A DNA stretch of 16,192 nt from Bacillota bacterium (GTDB lineage: Bacteria > Bacillota > Clostridia > Lachnospirales > Lachnospiraceae), in assembly GCA_023387635.1 (NCBI GenBank), contig JAEWHU010000172.1, forward strand, positions 1-16,192, read 5' to 3'. The notes under the pieces were generated by a model that was not told where the DNA came from, made no database searches, and saw only the letters and a list, made by a program, of their open reading frames with translations. Below, one piece after another: positions 7,763 through 14,907 of this stretch (position 1 is the stretch's first letter; each line of letters opens with the position of its first letter). The position numbers were made by a program, and so were the translations under genes.

Positions 7763-7876
7763 TAGAATGTTACTGCATATATATATTATTGGATAGAAAA
7801 TATCCTTAGTATAAACAATATCAAATAAAACAATTTGATTTGTACAAAGAGGGATTAAAGAAGGGAGTCATACGAT

Positions 7877-8509
7877 ATGACAGATAAAGTATTTGATAAC
7901 AATCAAGTAAGTGTTGCGGGAGAGGTAATGACTGAGTTTGTTTTCAGTCACGATGTATTTGGGGAGGGCTTTTACGTTATGGATATATCGGTTAGTAGGC
8001 TAAGTAATTCCTATGACAACATACCGATTATGGTTTCAGAAAGATTGATTGACGTAAAAGAAGATTTAAAAGGTAAATATGTAGAAGTTAGTGGACAATT
8101 TCGCTCCTACAATAGGCATGAAGATAATAAGAATCGATTAGTATTATCTGTATTTGCTAGAGAAGTTAAGGTATGCGAAGAGGATATGGAAGGTACAAGA
8201 CCTAATTATATATTTTTAGATGGTTATGTATGCAAACAGCCTATTTATCGTAAAACGCCTTTGGGTAGAGAGATTGCTGATATTTTATTAGCTGTAAATA
8301 GACCTTATGGTAAATCTGATTATATTCCTTGTATTTGCTGGGGAAGAAATGCTAGATTTGCTGAAACATTTACCGTAGGTGGCCATATTCAAGTATGGGG
8401 CAGAATACAAAGTCGTGAATATCAGAAAAAAGTAGGAGAAATTGATTACGAAAAACGAGTTGCATATGAAGTCTCTGTTAGTAAGTTAGAATATTTAGAA
8501 GAATATTAA
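7877..8509 (+). CDS. SSB-like protein with two OB folds
   Basis: This 210-aa protein looks like two OB-fold domains in tandem. The first (about residues 5-105) begins NNQVSVAGEVMTEFVFSH and contains LKGKYVEVSGQFRSYNR. The second (about 112-205) is the better SSB match: NYIFLDGYVCKQPIYRKTPLGREIADILLAVNRPY, then YIPCICWGRNARFAETFTVGGHIQVWGRIQSREY, which follows the classic SSB order of strand 1, ILLAVNR, CICWG and GRIQSR. It lacks the acidic DDDIPF-type C-terminal tail that replicative SSB uses to recruit partners; the C-terminus is LEYLEEY. It is probably a secondary single-stranded DNA-binding protein of clostridia rather than the main SSB. The ribosome site AAGGGAG (7861-7867) lies 9 nt before the ATG. 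It stands alone on the + strand and diverges from typA. Confidence 0.8.
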   Translation: MTDKVFDNNQVSVAGEVMTEFVFSHDVFGEGFYVMDISVSRLSNSYDNIPIMVSERLIDVKEDLKGKYVEVSGQFRSYNRHEDNKNRLVLSVFAREVKVCEEDMEGTRPNYIFLDGYVCKQPIYRKTPLGREIADILLAVNRPYGKSDYIPCICWGRNARFAETFTVGGHIQVWGRIQSREYQKKVGEIDYEKRVAYEVSVSKLEYLEEY

Positions 8510-8520
8510 ACATATACATA

Positions 8521-8630
8521 GAGCTTTTCCCTTAGTACATAGCCACTTGCATAATTTGCACTTGCATAATTTGCAAGTTTTGTAAGTGGCAACTCAAGAA
8601 TATGAGTTATATGTATCATGGGACAAGCTC
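8521..8630. repeat. 110-nt branched inverted-repeat element (possible three-way junction)
   Basis: The outer arms 8521-8541 and 8609-8630 pair at about 18 of 21 positions (ends GAGCTT/AAGCTC). Inside sit two further stems: GCCACTT (8542-8548) with AAGTGGC (8584-8590), and AACTCA (8591-8596) with TGAGTT (8603-8608). The three helices abut with almost no unpaired bases. The whole element is in the 3' region of the SSB-like gene and upstream of its terminator. It may be a mobile palindromic element, a structured RNA, or an mRNA-stabilising 3' end. Confidence 0.7.
8545..8574 (+). repeat. Tandem direct repeat, two perfect 15-bp copies
   Basis: The unit ACTTGCATAATTTGC occurs at 8545-8559 and again at 8560-8574 with no gap, inside the middle stem of the branched element. 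Each copy with the following AAG can form a CTTGC/GCAAG mini-stem, which suggests one duplication within an existing hairpin. Confidence 0.9.
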
Positions 8631-8650
8631 TTAATTTATTATATAAAAAT

Positions 8651-8684
8651 AATATCTATATAAGGAAATGATAGATATTTTTTT
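8651..8684 (+). terminator. Probable terminator of the SSB-like gene
   Basis: A perfect 9-bp stem (AATATCTAT/ATAGATATT, 8651-8659 and 8671-8679) with an 11-nt loop runs into seven T residues (8678-8684). The stem is very AT-rich, so efficiency may be modest. Confidence 0.6.
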
Positions 8685-8709
8685 GAATTTTTAAATTTGT
8701 TGTTTTGTA

Positions 8710-8738
8710 TTGACAATATTTTTACCCAGTGTTAAGAT
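8710..8738 (+). promoter_or_regulatory. Promoter of the dapA-dapB operon
   Basis: A perfect TTGACA (8710-8715) and TAAGAT (8733-8738) are 17 nt apart, and TGT before the -10 gives an extended -10. The predicted start, about 8745, lies just upstream of the lysine riboswitch. Confidence 0.8.
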
Positions 8739-8751
8739 AGGGTTAATTTAA

Positions 8752-8930
8752 TAGCTAATGGTAGAGGCGCATTTTTTATTAGTATATTGCAGGATATGGC
8801 AGACATAGTAGATTGCAGTAAAAAGGAAAAGATGCCGAAATCAAAATAATTCTGTGTTGTTTTGGTTGGGTATATGGTTAATAACTATGTAACTGTCATC
8901 ATGTACTTGATGGAGTGCTGCCTAAAGAAT
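8752..8930 (+). promoter_or_regulatory. Lysine riboswitch (L box) upstream of dapA
   Basis: The conserved lysine aptamer blocks appear in order: GGTAGAGGCGC (8760-8770), ATTAGTA in the loop-E-like region (about 8778-8784), GGAAAAGATGCCGAAA (8825-8840), GGTTGGG (8864-8870), AACTGTCATCA (8891-8901) and TGGAGTGCTGCC (8911-8922). P1 forms from GGTAG (8760-8764) and CTGCC (8918-8922), and a CATCA/TGATG hairpin forms P5. It precedes dapA, the first lysine-branch enzyme, so lysine binding should switch the operon off through the terminator at 8999. Edges are approximate. Confidence 0.95.
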
Positions 8931-8988
8931 ATGTAGTCTAGTTTTTATACACGTATATCCGTGGTAAACAAAAGACATAACTCAAATA

Positions 8989-9022
8989 ATTCTTTAGTGT
9001 CGACTCATTGTCGACTTTTTTT
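8989..9022 (+). terminator. Riboswitch-controlled attenuator in front of dapA
   Basis: GTCGAC (8999-9004) pairs with GTCGAC (9010-9015) around a 5-nt loop, followed by seven T residues. The segment 8989-8997 is a perfect 9-nt complement of 8922-8930, at the 3' edge of the aptamer, and 9003-9006 can also pair with 8913-8916. This forms an antiterminator that excludes both aptamer P1 and the terminator stem. Confidence 0.85.
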
Positions 9023-9081
9023 ATTTATAAATATACTTACAATACCTATTAAGCTATCATATAATATTAGGAGGTGCTATT

Positions 9082-9972
9082 ATGGCAATATTTACAGGAG
9101 CTGGTGTAGCAATTGTAACACCATTTAAAGAAAATGGAGCGGTAAATTATGATAAGTTTAAAGAATTAATAGAATTTCAAATAGCAAATGGGACAGACAG
9201 TATTATCGTATGTGGAACAACAGGGGAATCATCTACATTAACTGAGAATGAACATAATGAATGTATCAAATTTGCTGTTGATGTTGTTAATAAGAGAATA
9301 CCGGTAATTGCAGGTACAGGCTCTAATTGTACTGAAACAGCAATTGGTTTATCAAGAGAAGCCGTGAAAAGTGGTGCAGATGGATTATTACTTGTTACAC
9401 CATACTATAATAAAGCAACTCAAAAAGGTTTAATTACACATTATACAGATATTGCGAAAGTTGTTGACCTTCCTATCATATTATATAATGTACCTAGTAG
9501 AACAGGGTGCAATCTTCTTCCAGAGACTGTGGCTAATTTAGTGAAAAATGTGGATAATATTGTTGGAATTAAAGAAGCAAGTGGAAACATTTCGCAAGTA
9601 GTTAATTTAATGCATGCAACAAATGGTGATATTGATTTATATTCTGGTAATGATAATGAAATTGTACCATTATTATCGGTAGGTGGTATTGGAGTTATCT
9701 CAGTATTGTCTAACATTGCACCAAGAGATACCAGTGATATGGTTCACATGTATTTAAATGGGGATGTTAAAGGCAGTGCCAAGCTACAATTAAAATATGC
9801 ACCGTTAGTGGATGCTTTATTTAGTGAAGTAAATCCTATTCCAGTAAAAAAAGCATTAAATTTAATGGGATTTGATGTAGGAAGTTTAAGAAAACCTCTT
9901 ACTGAGATGGAACCAGAGAATGCTCTTAAATTAGCAAAAGCAATGCAAGAAGTGGGATTACAAATTGTATAA
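9082..9972 (+). CDS. dapA: 4-hydroxy-tetrahydrodipicolinate synthase
   Basis: Condenses pyruvate with aspartate semialdehyde, the first committed step of the diaminopimelate/lysine pathway, in the cytoplasm. The 296-aa TIM-barrel sequence has all key features: GTTGES (45-50) including the Thr of the catalytic triad, Tyr109 in TPYYN, Tyr135 in LYNVPSR with Arg140, and the Schiff-base Lys164 in GIKEASG. The ribosome site AGGAGGTG (9069-9076) is nearly perfect and 5 nt from the ATG. Expression is controlled by the lysine riboswitch and attenuator directly upstream. dapB follows after 72 nt without a terminator between them, so the two form one operon that covers two consecutive steps. Confidence 0.98.
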   Translation: MAIFTGAGVAIVTPFKENGAVNYDKFKELIEFQIANGTDSIIVCGTTGESSTLTENEHNECIKFAVDVVNKRIPVIAGTGSNCTETAIGLSREAVKSGADGLLLVTPYYNKATQKGLITHYTDIAKVVDLPIILYNVPSRTGCNLLPETVANLVKNVDNIVGIKEASGNISQVVNLMHATNGDIDLYSGNDNEIVPLLSVGGIGVISVLSNIAPRDTSDMVHMYLNGDVKGSAKLQLKYAPLVDALFSEVNPIPVKKALNLMGFDVGSLRKPLTEMEPENALKLAKAMQEVGLQIV

Positions 9973-10044
9973 GGTTATGAGCAAATAACAAAGCGGATCT
10001 AGAATATAAGCTTTGAACCTTAGATGAAAGGAACTGGAGGAAAC

Positions 10045-10797
10045 ATGATTAGAATTTTATTACGCGGTTGTAATGGTAAAATGGGTCAGGAAATCTCAAA
10101 ATTAGTAAAGCATGATGAGGAATATAAGGTTGTAGCTGGAATAGATAGAAGAGAAATGGATGAAAATTATTATCCTGTATTTAAAACATTTTCAGAATGT
10201 AATGTAGAAGCAGATGTAATTATTGACTTTTCTTCACCAGAGAATATTGATGAGATGTTTGCTTATGCTATTAATAGGAAATTACCAATAGTACTATGCA
10301 CCACAGGTCTTTCTGAAGAAGAGATTAATAGAGTGATTGAAACATCAAATGAAGTAGCGATTCTTCGCTCTGCTAATATGTCAGTAGGAATTAATGTAGT
10401 TGTAAAATTATTACAGGAAGCAACCAAGATTTTAGCTAAAGATTTTGACATTGAAATTGTTGAAAAACATCACAATCAAAAGGTAGATGCTCCGTCTGGA
10501 ACTGCTCTTTTAATGGCGGATGCTATGAATGAAGTATTAGATAATGAATATTCCTATAAGTATGACCGTACCGTTAATAGAGAAAGAAGAAGTAAAAAAG
10601 AAATTGGTATTCTACCAGTGCGTGGTGGAAGTATTATAGGAGATCATGAAGTCATCTTTGCAGGATTAGATGAAGTGATTGAAATCAAGCATACTGCGTA
10701 TTCAAGAGCTATTTTTGCTAAAGGTGCAATCTATGCAGCTAATTATTTAGTAGGCAAAGGACCAGGAATGTACCAGATGAGTGATGTTATTAGTTAA
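10045..10797 (+). CDS. dapB: 4-hydroxy-tetrahydrodipicolinate reductase
   Basis: Reduces the DapA product with NAD(P)H to tetrahydrodipicolinate, a precursor of diaminopimelate for peptidoglycan and of lysine. At 250 aa it carries the Rossmann nucleotide motif GCNGKMGQ (8-15), the dinucleotide-domain segments VIIDFSSPE and CTTG (85-88), and the catalytic KHHNQKVDAPSGTAL (141-155) with His142, His143 and Lys146. The ATG at 10045 is chosen over an in-frame ATG at 10024 because family members begin right before the Rossmann motif (MIRILLRGCNG) and GGAGG (10036-10040) stands directly in front, although the 4-nt spacing is short. It is the last gene of the riboswitch-controlled operon and ends at a strong terminator. 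Confidence 0.97.
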   Translation: MIRILLRGCNGKMGQEISKLVKHDEEYKVVAGIDRREMDENYYPVFKTFSECNVEADVIIDFSSPENIDEMFAYAINRKLPIVLCTTGLSEEEINRVIETSNEVAILRSANMSVGINVVVKLLQEATKILAKDFDIEIVEKHHNQKVDAPSGTALLMADAMNEVLDNEYSYKYDRTVNRERRSKKEIGILPVRGGSIIGDHEVIFAGLDEVIEIKHTAYSRAIFAKGAIYAANYLVGKGPGMYQMSDVIS

Positions 10798-10855
10798 TAA
10801 TAAGATAAATTTAAACTCGCAAAATTATAATAATAATATTAAAACTTTATATATC

Positions 10856-10888
10856 AAAAATCCATCCATATAGCGGATGGATTTTTTT
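10856..10888 (+). terminator. Terminator of the dapA-dapB operon
   Basis: A 12-bp stem (arms 10856-10867 and 10875-10886) with core ATCCATCC/GGATGGAT and a 7-nt loop runs into seven T residues (10882-10888). Confidence 0.92.
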
Positions 10889-10942
10889 GTTATTAATTTA
10901 TAATTTTTTATGGTAAAATAGATCCATTCTCATAATTAATTG

Positions 10943-10976
10943 GCATATTATTTTAGGTCTAGTATATACATATAAT
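10943..10976 (+). promoter_or_regulatory. Possible promoter of the SpoIID-like gene, sigma-E-like
   Basis: GCATATT (10943-10949) matches the sigma-E -35 consensus, and 15 nt further an ATACA core (10966-10970) lies where the sigma-E -10 (CATACAnT) is expected. The same stretch can be read as a sigma-A site: TTGGCA (10940-10945), 17 nt, TATATA (10963-10968), and a TATAAT at 10971-10976. The sequence alone cannot separate these. Sigma-E control of spoIID in Bacillus makes the first reading attractive. Confidence 0.4.
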
Positions 10977-11039
10977 ACAAGCTGGCTAAAATATGATCAA
11001 TTTAATTTGGGAAGGAAACTAATTTAAGATTGTAGCTAA

Positions 11040-11055
11040 GGTCAGCTTACTGACC
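11040..11055. repeat. Hairpin in the leader of the SpoIID-like gene
   Basis: GGTCAG (11040-11045) pairs perfectly with CTGACC (11050-11055) around a 4-nt loop. There is no T-run. Apart from the terminator, the promoter and this hairpin I see nothing coding in the gene-free stretch 10798-11142. Confidence 0.45.
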
Positions 11056-11142
11056 ATGGGAAACTTGTGTATTCGCTTTGATTTTGGATGGAGGATATTT
11101 TTAACTTCACCTTTTATATGAATTTACATTATGGGGGCTTTT

Positions 11143-13584
11143 ATGAAGAGAAAATTAATGTTATTAGGATTATGTATGATAGTTGTGATAGTTGCCTTTG
11201 TATATGGAATAATAGATAAACTAAATACAAAGGAGGTTACTTCTGGTAATACAATTCTACGTGAGAGTGAAATGATACACGTTAGTGATGCACTTCATTT
11301 AACTAGTTATTTTGGTATTGATACAGGGGTTTTGACAGAAATAATTGACTATGATTTAGATGCGGATACGGATAAGTATTTAACGTATAAAGAATTTCGT
11401 TCTCTTCTAGAAAGTGTCTGCGTAAGCCTTGAAATAAAAAAATCTGCAGTTACAAAAGAATTATCTTATAATATGGAAGCACCGAAAGATAATAGTGCTG
11501 TATTAATTAAAGAATTTCTAGAGTTTTATCAAGTGACCATAAGTAATATTTCAGAAGAGAAAAACCACTTTGGGGCTACTACGATGTTTGCATTGGGTGA
11601 AAAAAAGCTAGAGAATAATGAAGATAAGGTTTTGATTACAGATAAAGGAAAGTTTACTTATAGTAATGCTCTTAATTATACAACAATATTGCAGGAAATT
11701 AGTAAAGAAAAGGAAGAAAACTCAAGTGCTTATGATTTAGTATTAGAGGATGTAATTGATAAAAAAGTAGTTGCGTTAACTTATAAGAACGAAATCGTAT
11801 ATGTAAAAGAAATATTAAATGAAGCTATAGTATTACATAATGTATGGATTAAACAAGGTTCAAAAGGAACAGTTAACGCTTTTTTGCATGATGTAGATAG
11901 GGAGTTTCCTACTAAGTATAATCTAACACAGGTTGAAGATGGTAAGAGTGTTGACTTAGTTATAGAGGAAAAGATTGGTGACTTAGTTATTGAGGATGGC
12001 AAAATAATAAAAATCAGTATTAAACCTGATACCATTAATGGTAAAGTGTTAGTAGCAGATTCAGACTATATAGAGATTGAAAAATACGGTAAGCTAGAAT
12101 TAGCGGAGGACTTTAAAATCTATAAAATATATGGCGAACTTGGAATGGAAGTTACGAATAATATATTAGTAGGATATAGCGCAACGGATTTTGTAGTAGC
12201 TAATAGTAAAATTGTTGCAGCATTAATTAAAGAGCCAATAAGAGCACAAAATATTAGAGTATTAATTAAAACGGATAATTTTGCTGGGTTATTTCATAAA
12301 GAGGTGCGATTTACTAGTGATAAAGGGATGACGGTTATAGCAGGAGATAATGAAAAGTCATATAATGCTGGTGAAGAAGTAAGTTTTAAGTTTGGGGATG
12401 ATTCTTTTACTCAAGGTAGGGTTTATGTTAAATCGGATTCTGAAAATGGTAAAATACAATTATTAACGGTAAATAGAACCGATGGAAATCCTAGTTATAG
12501 AGGAAGCATGGAGATAGAATCTACAGAGAATGGATTAATAATAATAAATGATGTATCCATAGAAGAATATCTATATGCTGTAATACCAAGTGAAATGCCA
12601 TCTTCTTATGGCTTAGAATCACTCAAAGTTCAGGCAATATGTGCTAGAAGTTATGCGTATAATCAGTTATTTGCCAATGGATATAGTGAATATGGAGCTC
12701 ACGTAGATGATAGTGTATCCTATCAAGTATATAATAATATAAAAGAAACAGAAAACTCAATTATGGCAGTAAAAGAAACTTATGGTAAAGTACTTCAATC
12801 TGATGGTAAAGTAATAACGGCATATTACTTTTCAACTTCTAGTGGGCATACAGCCTCTATTAATGAGGTGTGGAATGGTTCTACAGAAACTAAATATCTA
12901 GTAGGAAAGTTACAAACCAAATATGATTATGTTGACGGGGAAGCCGTGTATGTATCAAGTCAGTTTAATAAGCCAATGGATTTTTCAACTGAAGACGCCT
13001 TCAGGACCTTTATAAAGGATGATTCAGATACTACATATGATAGTGAATTCCCATGGTATCGTTGGACAATTAATATGACTTATGACAATTTAACCAATTC
13101 AGTGGATAAAAATTTATCTAGTAGATACAATGCATCTCCTAGTAGTATATTGTCCTTAATAAGTGGGGAAGTAGGCAATAATCCTATCTTTGAAAGCGTA
13201 CCAATTGATACCATTGGAAAGGTGAGTAATATTATTGTCCTTAAGAGAGAAAAGAGCGGAATTATATCAGAATTAATCATTGTTGGCAGTAAAAATACCA
13301 TTAAGGTAATATCCGAATATAATATCAGGTCTTTACTATCACCAAATGGTATCGATGTTGTTAGAAAAGACAAGAGTAAAGTATCCTCCCTAAGTTTACT
13401 TCCTAGTGCTTATTTTACAGTTGATAAAACGAAGTCAGAGATTATCTTTACTGGAGGTGGATATGGTCATGGCGTTGGCATGAGTCAAAATGGCGTAAAG
13501 GCTATGGCGGAATCTGGGAAAGAATATGAAGAAATATTAAAACATTACTATACAGGTATTGAACTTGGCTTTATATACGAATAA
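11143..13584 (+). CDS. Membrane-anchored SpoIID/LytB domain protein, unusually long
   Basis: SpoIID-type proteins are lytic transglycosylases that cut peptidoglycan glycan strands, best known in forespore engulfment. From the ATG at 11143 the protein has 813 aa, against roughly 340 for B. subtilis SpoIID. It starts with a basic stretch and one membrane helix (about 6-25, LMLLGLCMIVVIVAFVYGII), so the rest should lie outside the membrane. The SpoIID core runs from about 360 to 800: NDVSIEEYLYAVIPSEMP with the catalytic Glu484, QAICARSYAY, AYYFSTSSGHTAS, and the C-terminal GGGYGHGVGMSQNGVKAMAESG (about 771-792). Residues about 30-360 are a long region of no family I recognise; it contains an EF-hand-like loop at about 73-84. 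The start at 11143 rather than 11131 rests on a GGGGG stretch 5 nt upstream and a normal signal-anchor N-terminus. It stands alone and ends at a bidirectional terminator. Confidence 0.88.
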   Translation: MKRKLMLLGLCMIVVIVAFVYGIIDKLNTKEVTSGNTILRESEMIHVSDALHLTSYFGIDTGVLTEIIDYDLDADTDKYLTYKEFRSLLESVCVSLEIKKSAVTKELSYNMEAPKDNSAVLIKEFLEFYQVTISNISEEKNHFGATTMFALGEKKLENNEDKVLITDKGKFTYSNALNYTTILQEISKEKEENSSAYDLVLEDVIDKKVVALTYKNEIVYVKEILNEAIVLHNVWIKQGSKGTVNAFLHDVDREFPTKYNLTQVEDGKSVDLVIEEKIGDLVIEDGKIIKISIKPDTINGKVLVADSDYIEIEKYGKLELAEDFKIYKIYGELGMEVTNNILVGYSATDFVVANSKIVAALIKEPIRAQNIRVLIKTDNFAGLFHKEVRFTSDKGMTVIAGDNEKSYNAGEEVSFKFGDDSFTQGRVYVKSDSENGKIQLLTVNRTDGNPSYRGSMEIESTENGLIIINDVSIEEYLYAVIPSEMPSSYGLESLKVQAICARSYAYNQLFANGYSEYGAHVDDSVSYQVYNNIKETENSIMAVKETYGKVLQSDGKVITAYYFSTSSGHTASINEVWNGSTETKYLVGKLQTKYDYVDGEAVYVSSQFNKPMDFSTEDAFRTFIKDDSDTTYDSEFPWYRWTINMTYDNLTNSVDKNLSSRYNASPSSILSLISGEVGNNPIFESVPIDTIGKVSNIIVLKREKSGIISELIIVGSKNTIKVISEYNIRSLLSPNGIDVVRKDKSKVSSLSLLPSAYFTVDKTKSEIIFTGGGYGHGVGMSQNGVKAMAESGKEYEEILKHYYTGIELGFIYE

Positions 13585-13645
13585 AAAAAGAGTGTTGATA
13601 AATTATCGCTTCTACAAAGAAGTATATAATATCAACACTTTTTTT
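13583..13645. terminator. Bidirectional terminator shared by the SpoIID-like and YihY-like genes
   Basis: AGTGTTGAT (13591-13599) pairs with ATCAACACT (13631-13639), extended inward by ATTAT/ATAAT and an inner CTTCT/AGAAG hairpin. A run of seven T residues follows on the + strand (13639-13645), and seven A residues precede it (13583-13589), so it works in both directions. It overlaps the last bases of the YihY-like gene. Confidence 0.9.
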
Positions 13646-14624
13646 ATTTTTTATCATTGAAATTATCCCCCATGGTTTTGTCAATAATGCGATTAAGGGG
13701 GTCAGATTCGTCTTCTTGAATTTCTAAAGTTTTTAAAGATATAGATACCTTTTTTTTCTCAATTTCCTTTCTATTTTTGAACATGTATTTGATATAATAA
13801 ATAATGTCACCTGAGGATAGGACTATATTAATTTCACCACCAATAAATAGAATGTACATACAGAAATAAAACCATAACATAAATAAAACAATAGCAGTTA
13901 AACTACCATACATATTTGCATAATTACTCATGTTGTCAATGTAAAAAGAATATAGGTAAGAGAATCCCATCCAACCGGTTGCAGAAATAAAAGCTCCTGG
14001 TAATTCTTTATATAATACAGCTTTTCTATTTGGTATCTTAGCATATATTAGCAAAAAGAATAAGGTTAGAATTAGTAGTCCTACAAATGTACGTATGCTA
14101 ATGATTAGTAATGCAAGATCTGCTAATAGTGGTATTTTACTTTCAATCCATAAATATAGTTGATTACCAAATACTAAGATAAAAAGACTAACTAGTATCA
14201 TCATAGCAAACACAAAAGTGTATATAGTGGAAATTATACGTATTCTAATATATCCCCTGGTTTCTCTTATTCCATATACTGCATTTAATCCTTTGATAAT
14301 GGAATAAATGCCTTTTGAAGAAGACCATAGAGCAGAAATAGCAGTAATTGAAATTACAGTTCCGGAAGCCATATAAAATATTTCATTAACAATATTAGAT
14401 ACAAGAGAATCTATGCTAGACGGGAAAATATTAACGAGTATATATATAACAGTATCTTTGGTAATGGGAAGATATTGTATTAATGTTAATAAAAACATTA
14501 TAAATGGGAAAAATGAAATAATTATATAAAAAGCTGCTTGTGCTGAGAATGCGGATACATAATCATCTCTAACTTTATGGAGAAAAGCTCGAATTATTTT
14601 ATAAAAGGAAATTAATATTGTCAT
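13644..14624 (-). CDS. YihY/virulence factor BrkB family membrane protein
   Basis: This 326-aa inner-membrane protein belongs to the YihY/BrkB family (PF03631), long mislabelled ribonuclease BN; its true function is unknown. It has the family features: the N-terminal DYVSAFSAQAAFYIIISFFPFIMF segment, a SALWSSSKGIYSIIKGLNAVYG loop, then four or five further membrane helices, and the conserved GSLTAIVLFMLWFYFCMYILFIGGEIN near the end, where GGEIN marks the family. The last 50 or so residues are a charged cytoplasmic tail. The start at 14624 is preferred over the ATG at 14699 because GGAGG stands 5 nt upstream of it and the extra 25 residues do not resemble the family N-terminus. It is transcribed towards the SpoIID-like gene and shares its terminator. 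Confidence 0.92.
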   Translation of the reverse strand: MTILISFYKIIRAFLHKVRDDYVSAFSAQAAFYIIISFFPFIMFLLTLIQYLPITKDTVIYILVNIFPSSIDSLVSNIVNEIFYMASGTVISITAISALWSSSKGIYSIIKGLNAVYGIRETRGYIRIRIISTIYTFVFAMMILVSLFILVFGNQLYLWIESKIPLLADLALLIISIRTFVGLLILTLFFLLIYAKIPNRKAVLYKELPGAFISATGWMGFSYLYSFYIDNMSNYANMYGSLTAIVLFMLWFYFCMYILFIGGEINIVLSSGDIIYYIKYMFKNRKEIEKKKVSISLKTLEIQEDESDPLNRIIDKTMGDNFNDKK

Positions 14625-14872
14625 AGTTACCTCCAGATTCTGCTCTACAGCTTTTTCTAGTATATGCATTTTAAAGCATGACCTAGTATAATATAACACT
14701 TTTTTAATTATTATATCATTATTTAGAAAATTAATGTAGTTTTAAACTGATTTATAAATGTGTATTTCTTAACTGGGATGCTCTAATATAAGTTAGAAAA
14801 ACCGGATATGGTTAATATATGTTTCACTAGGATTATGATTATATTAGTAGTATAACCAGTAAATTAGAAGAA

Positions 14873-14901
14873 TTGACTAGTTAAGAGTTAATCTATATAA
14901 T
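14873..14901 (+). promoter_or_regulatory. Near-consensus sigma-A promoter directly in front of a terminator
   Basis: TTGACT (14873-14878), a 17-nt spacer and TATAAT (14896-14901). The predicted transcription start, about 14908, is only a few bases before the terminator stem that begins at 14911. No gene lies between, so it should make an RNA of roughly 45-50 nt. Confidence 0.7.
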
Positions 14902-14907
14902 AAATTA

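Noticed and set aside
8545..8574. Short repeats as the start of a CRISPR array
   Set aside because: There are only two abutting copies with no spacers and no cas genes nearby.
8952..9022. Possible T-box in the dapA leader
   Set aside because: The T-box sequence (TGGNACCGCG) and specifier structure are absent; the lysine riboswitch fully explains the leader.
10024..10044. Upstream in-frame ATG for dapB adding seven residues
   Set aside because: The extra residues (MKGTGGN) are encoded by the ribosome site itself, and DapB proteins begin right before the Rossmann motif.
14625..14699. Longer N-terminus for the YihY-like protein from the ATG at 14699
   Set aside because: A strong GGAGG site stands 5 nt before the internal ATG at 14624, and the added residues are not typical of the family.
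14740..14870. Remnant of a gene between the YihY-like gene and the mini transcription unit
   Set aside because: Stops are frequent in every frame I read and no recognisable protein fragment appears.
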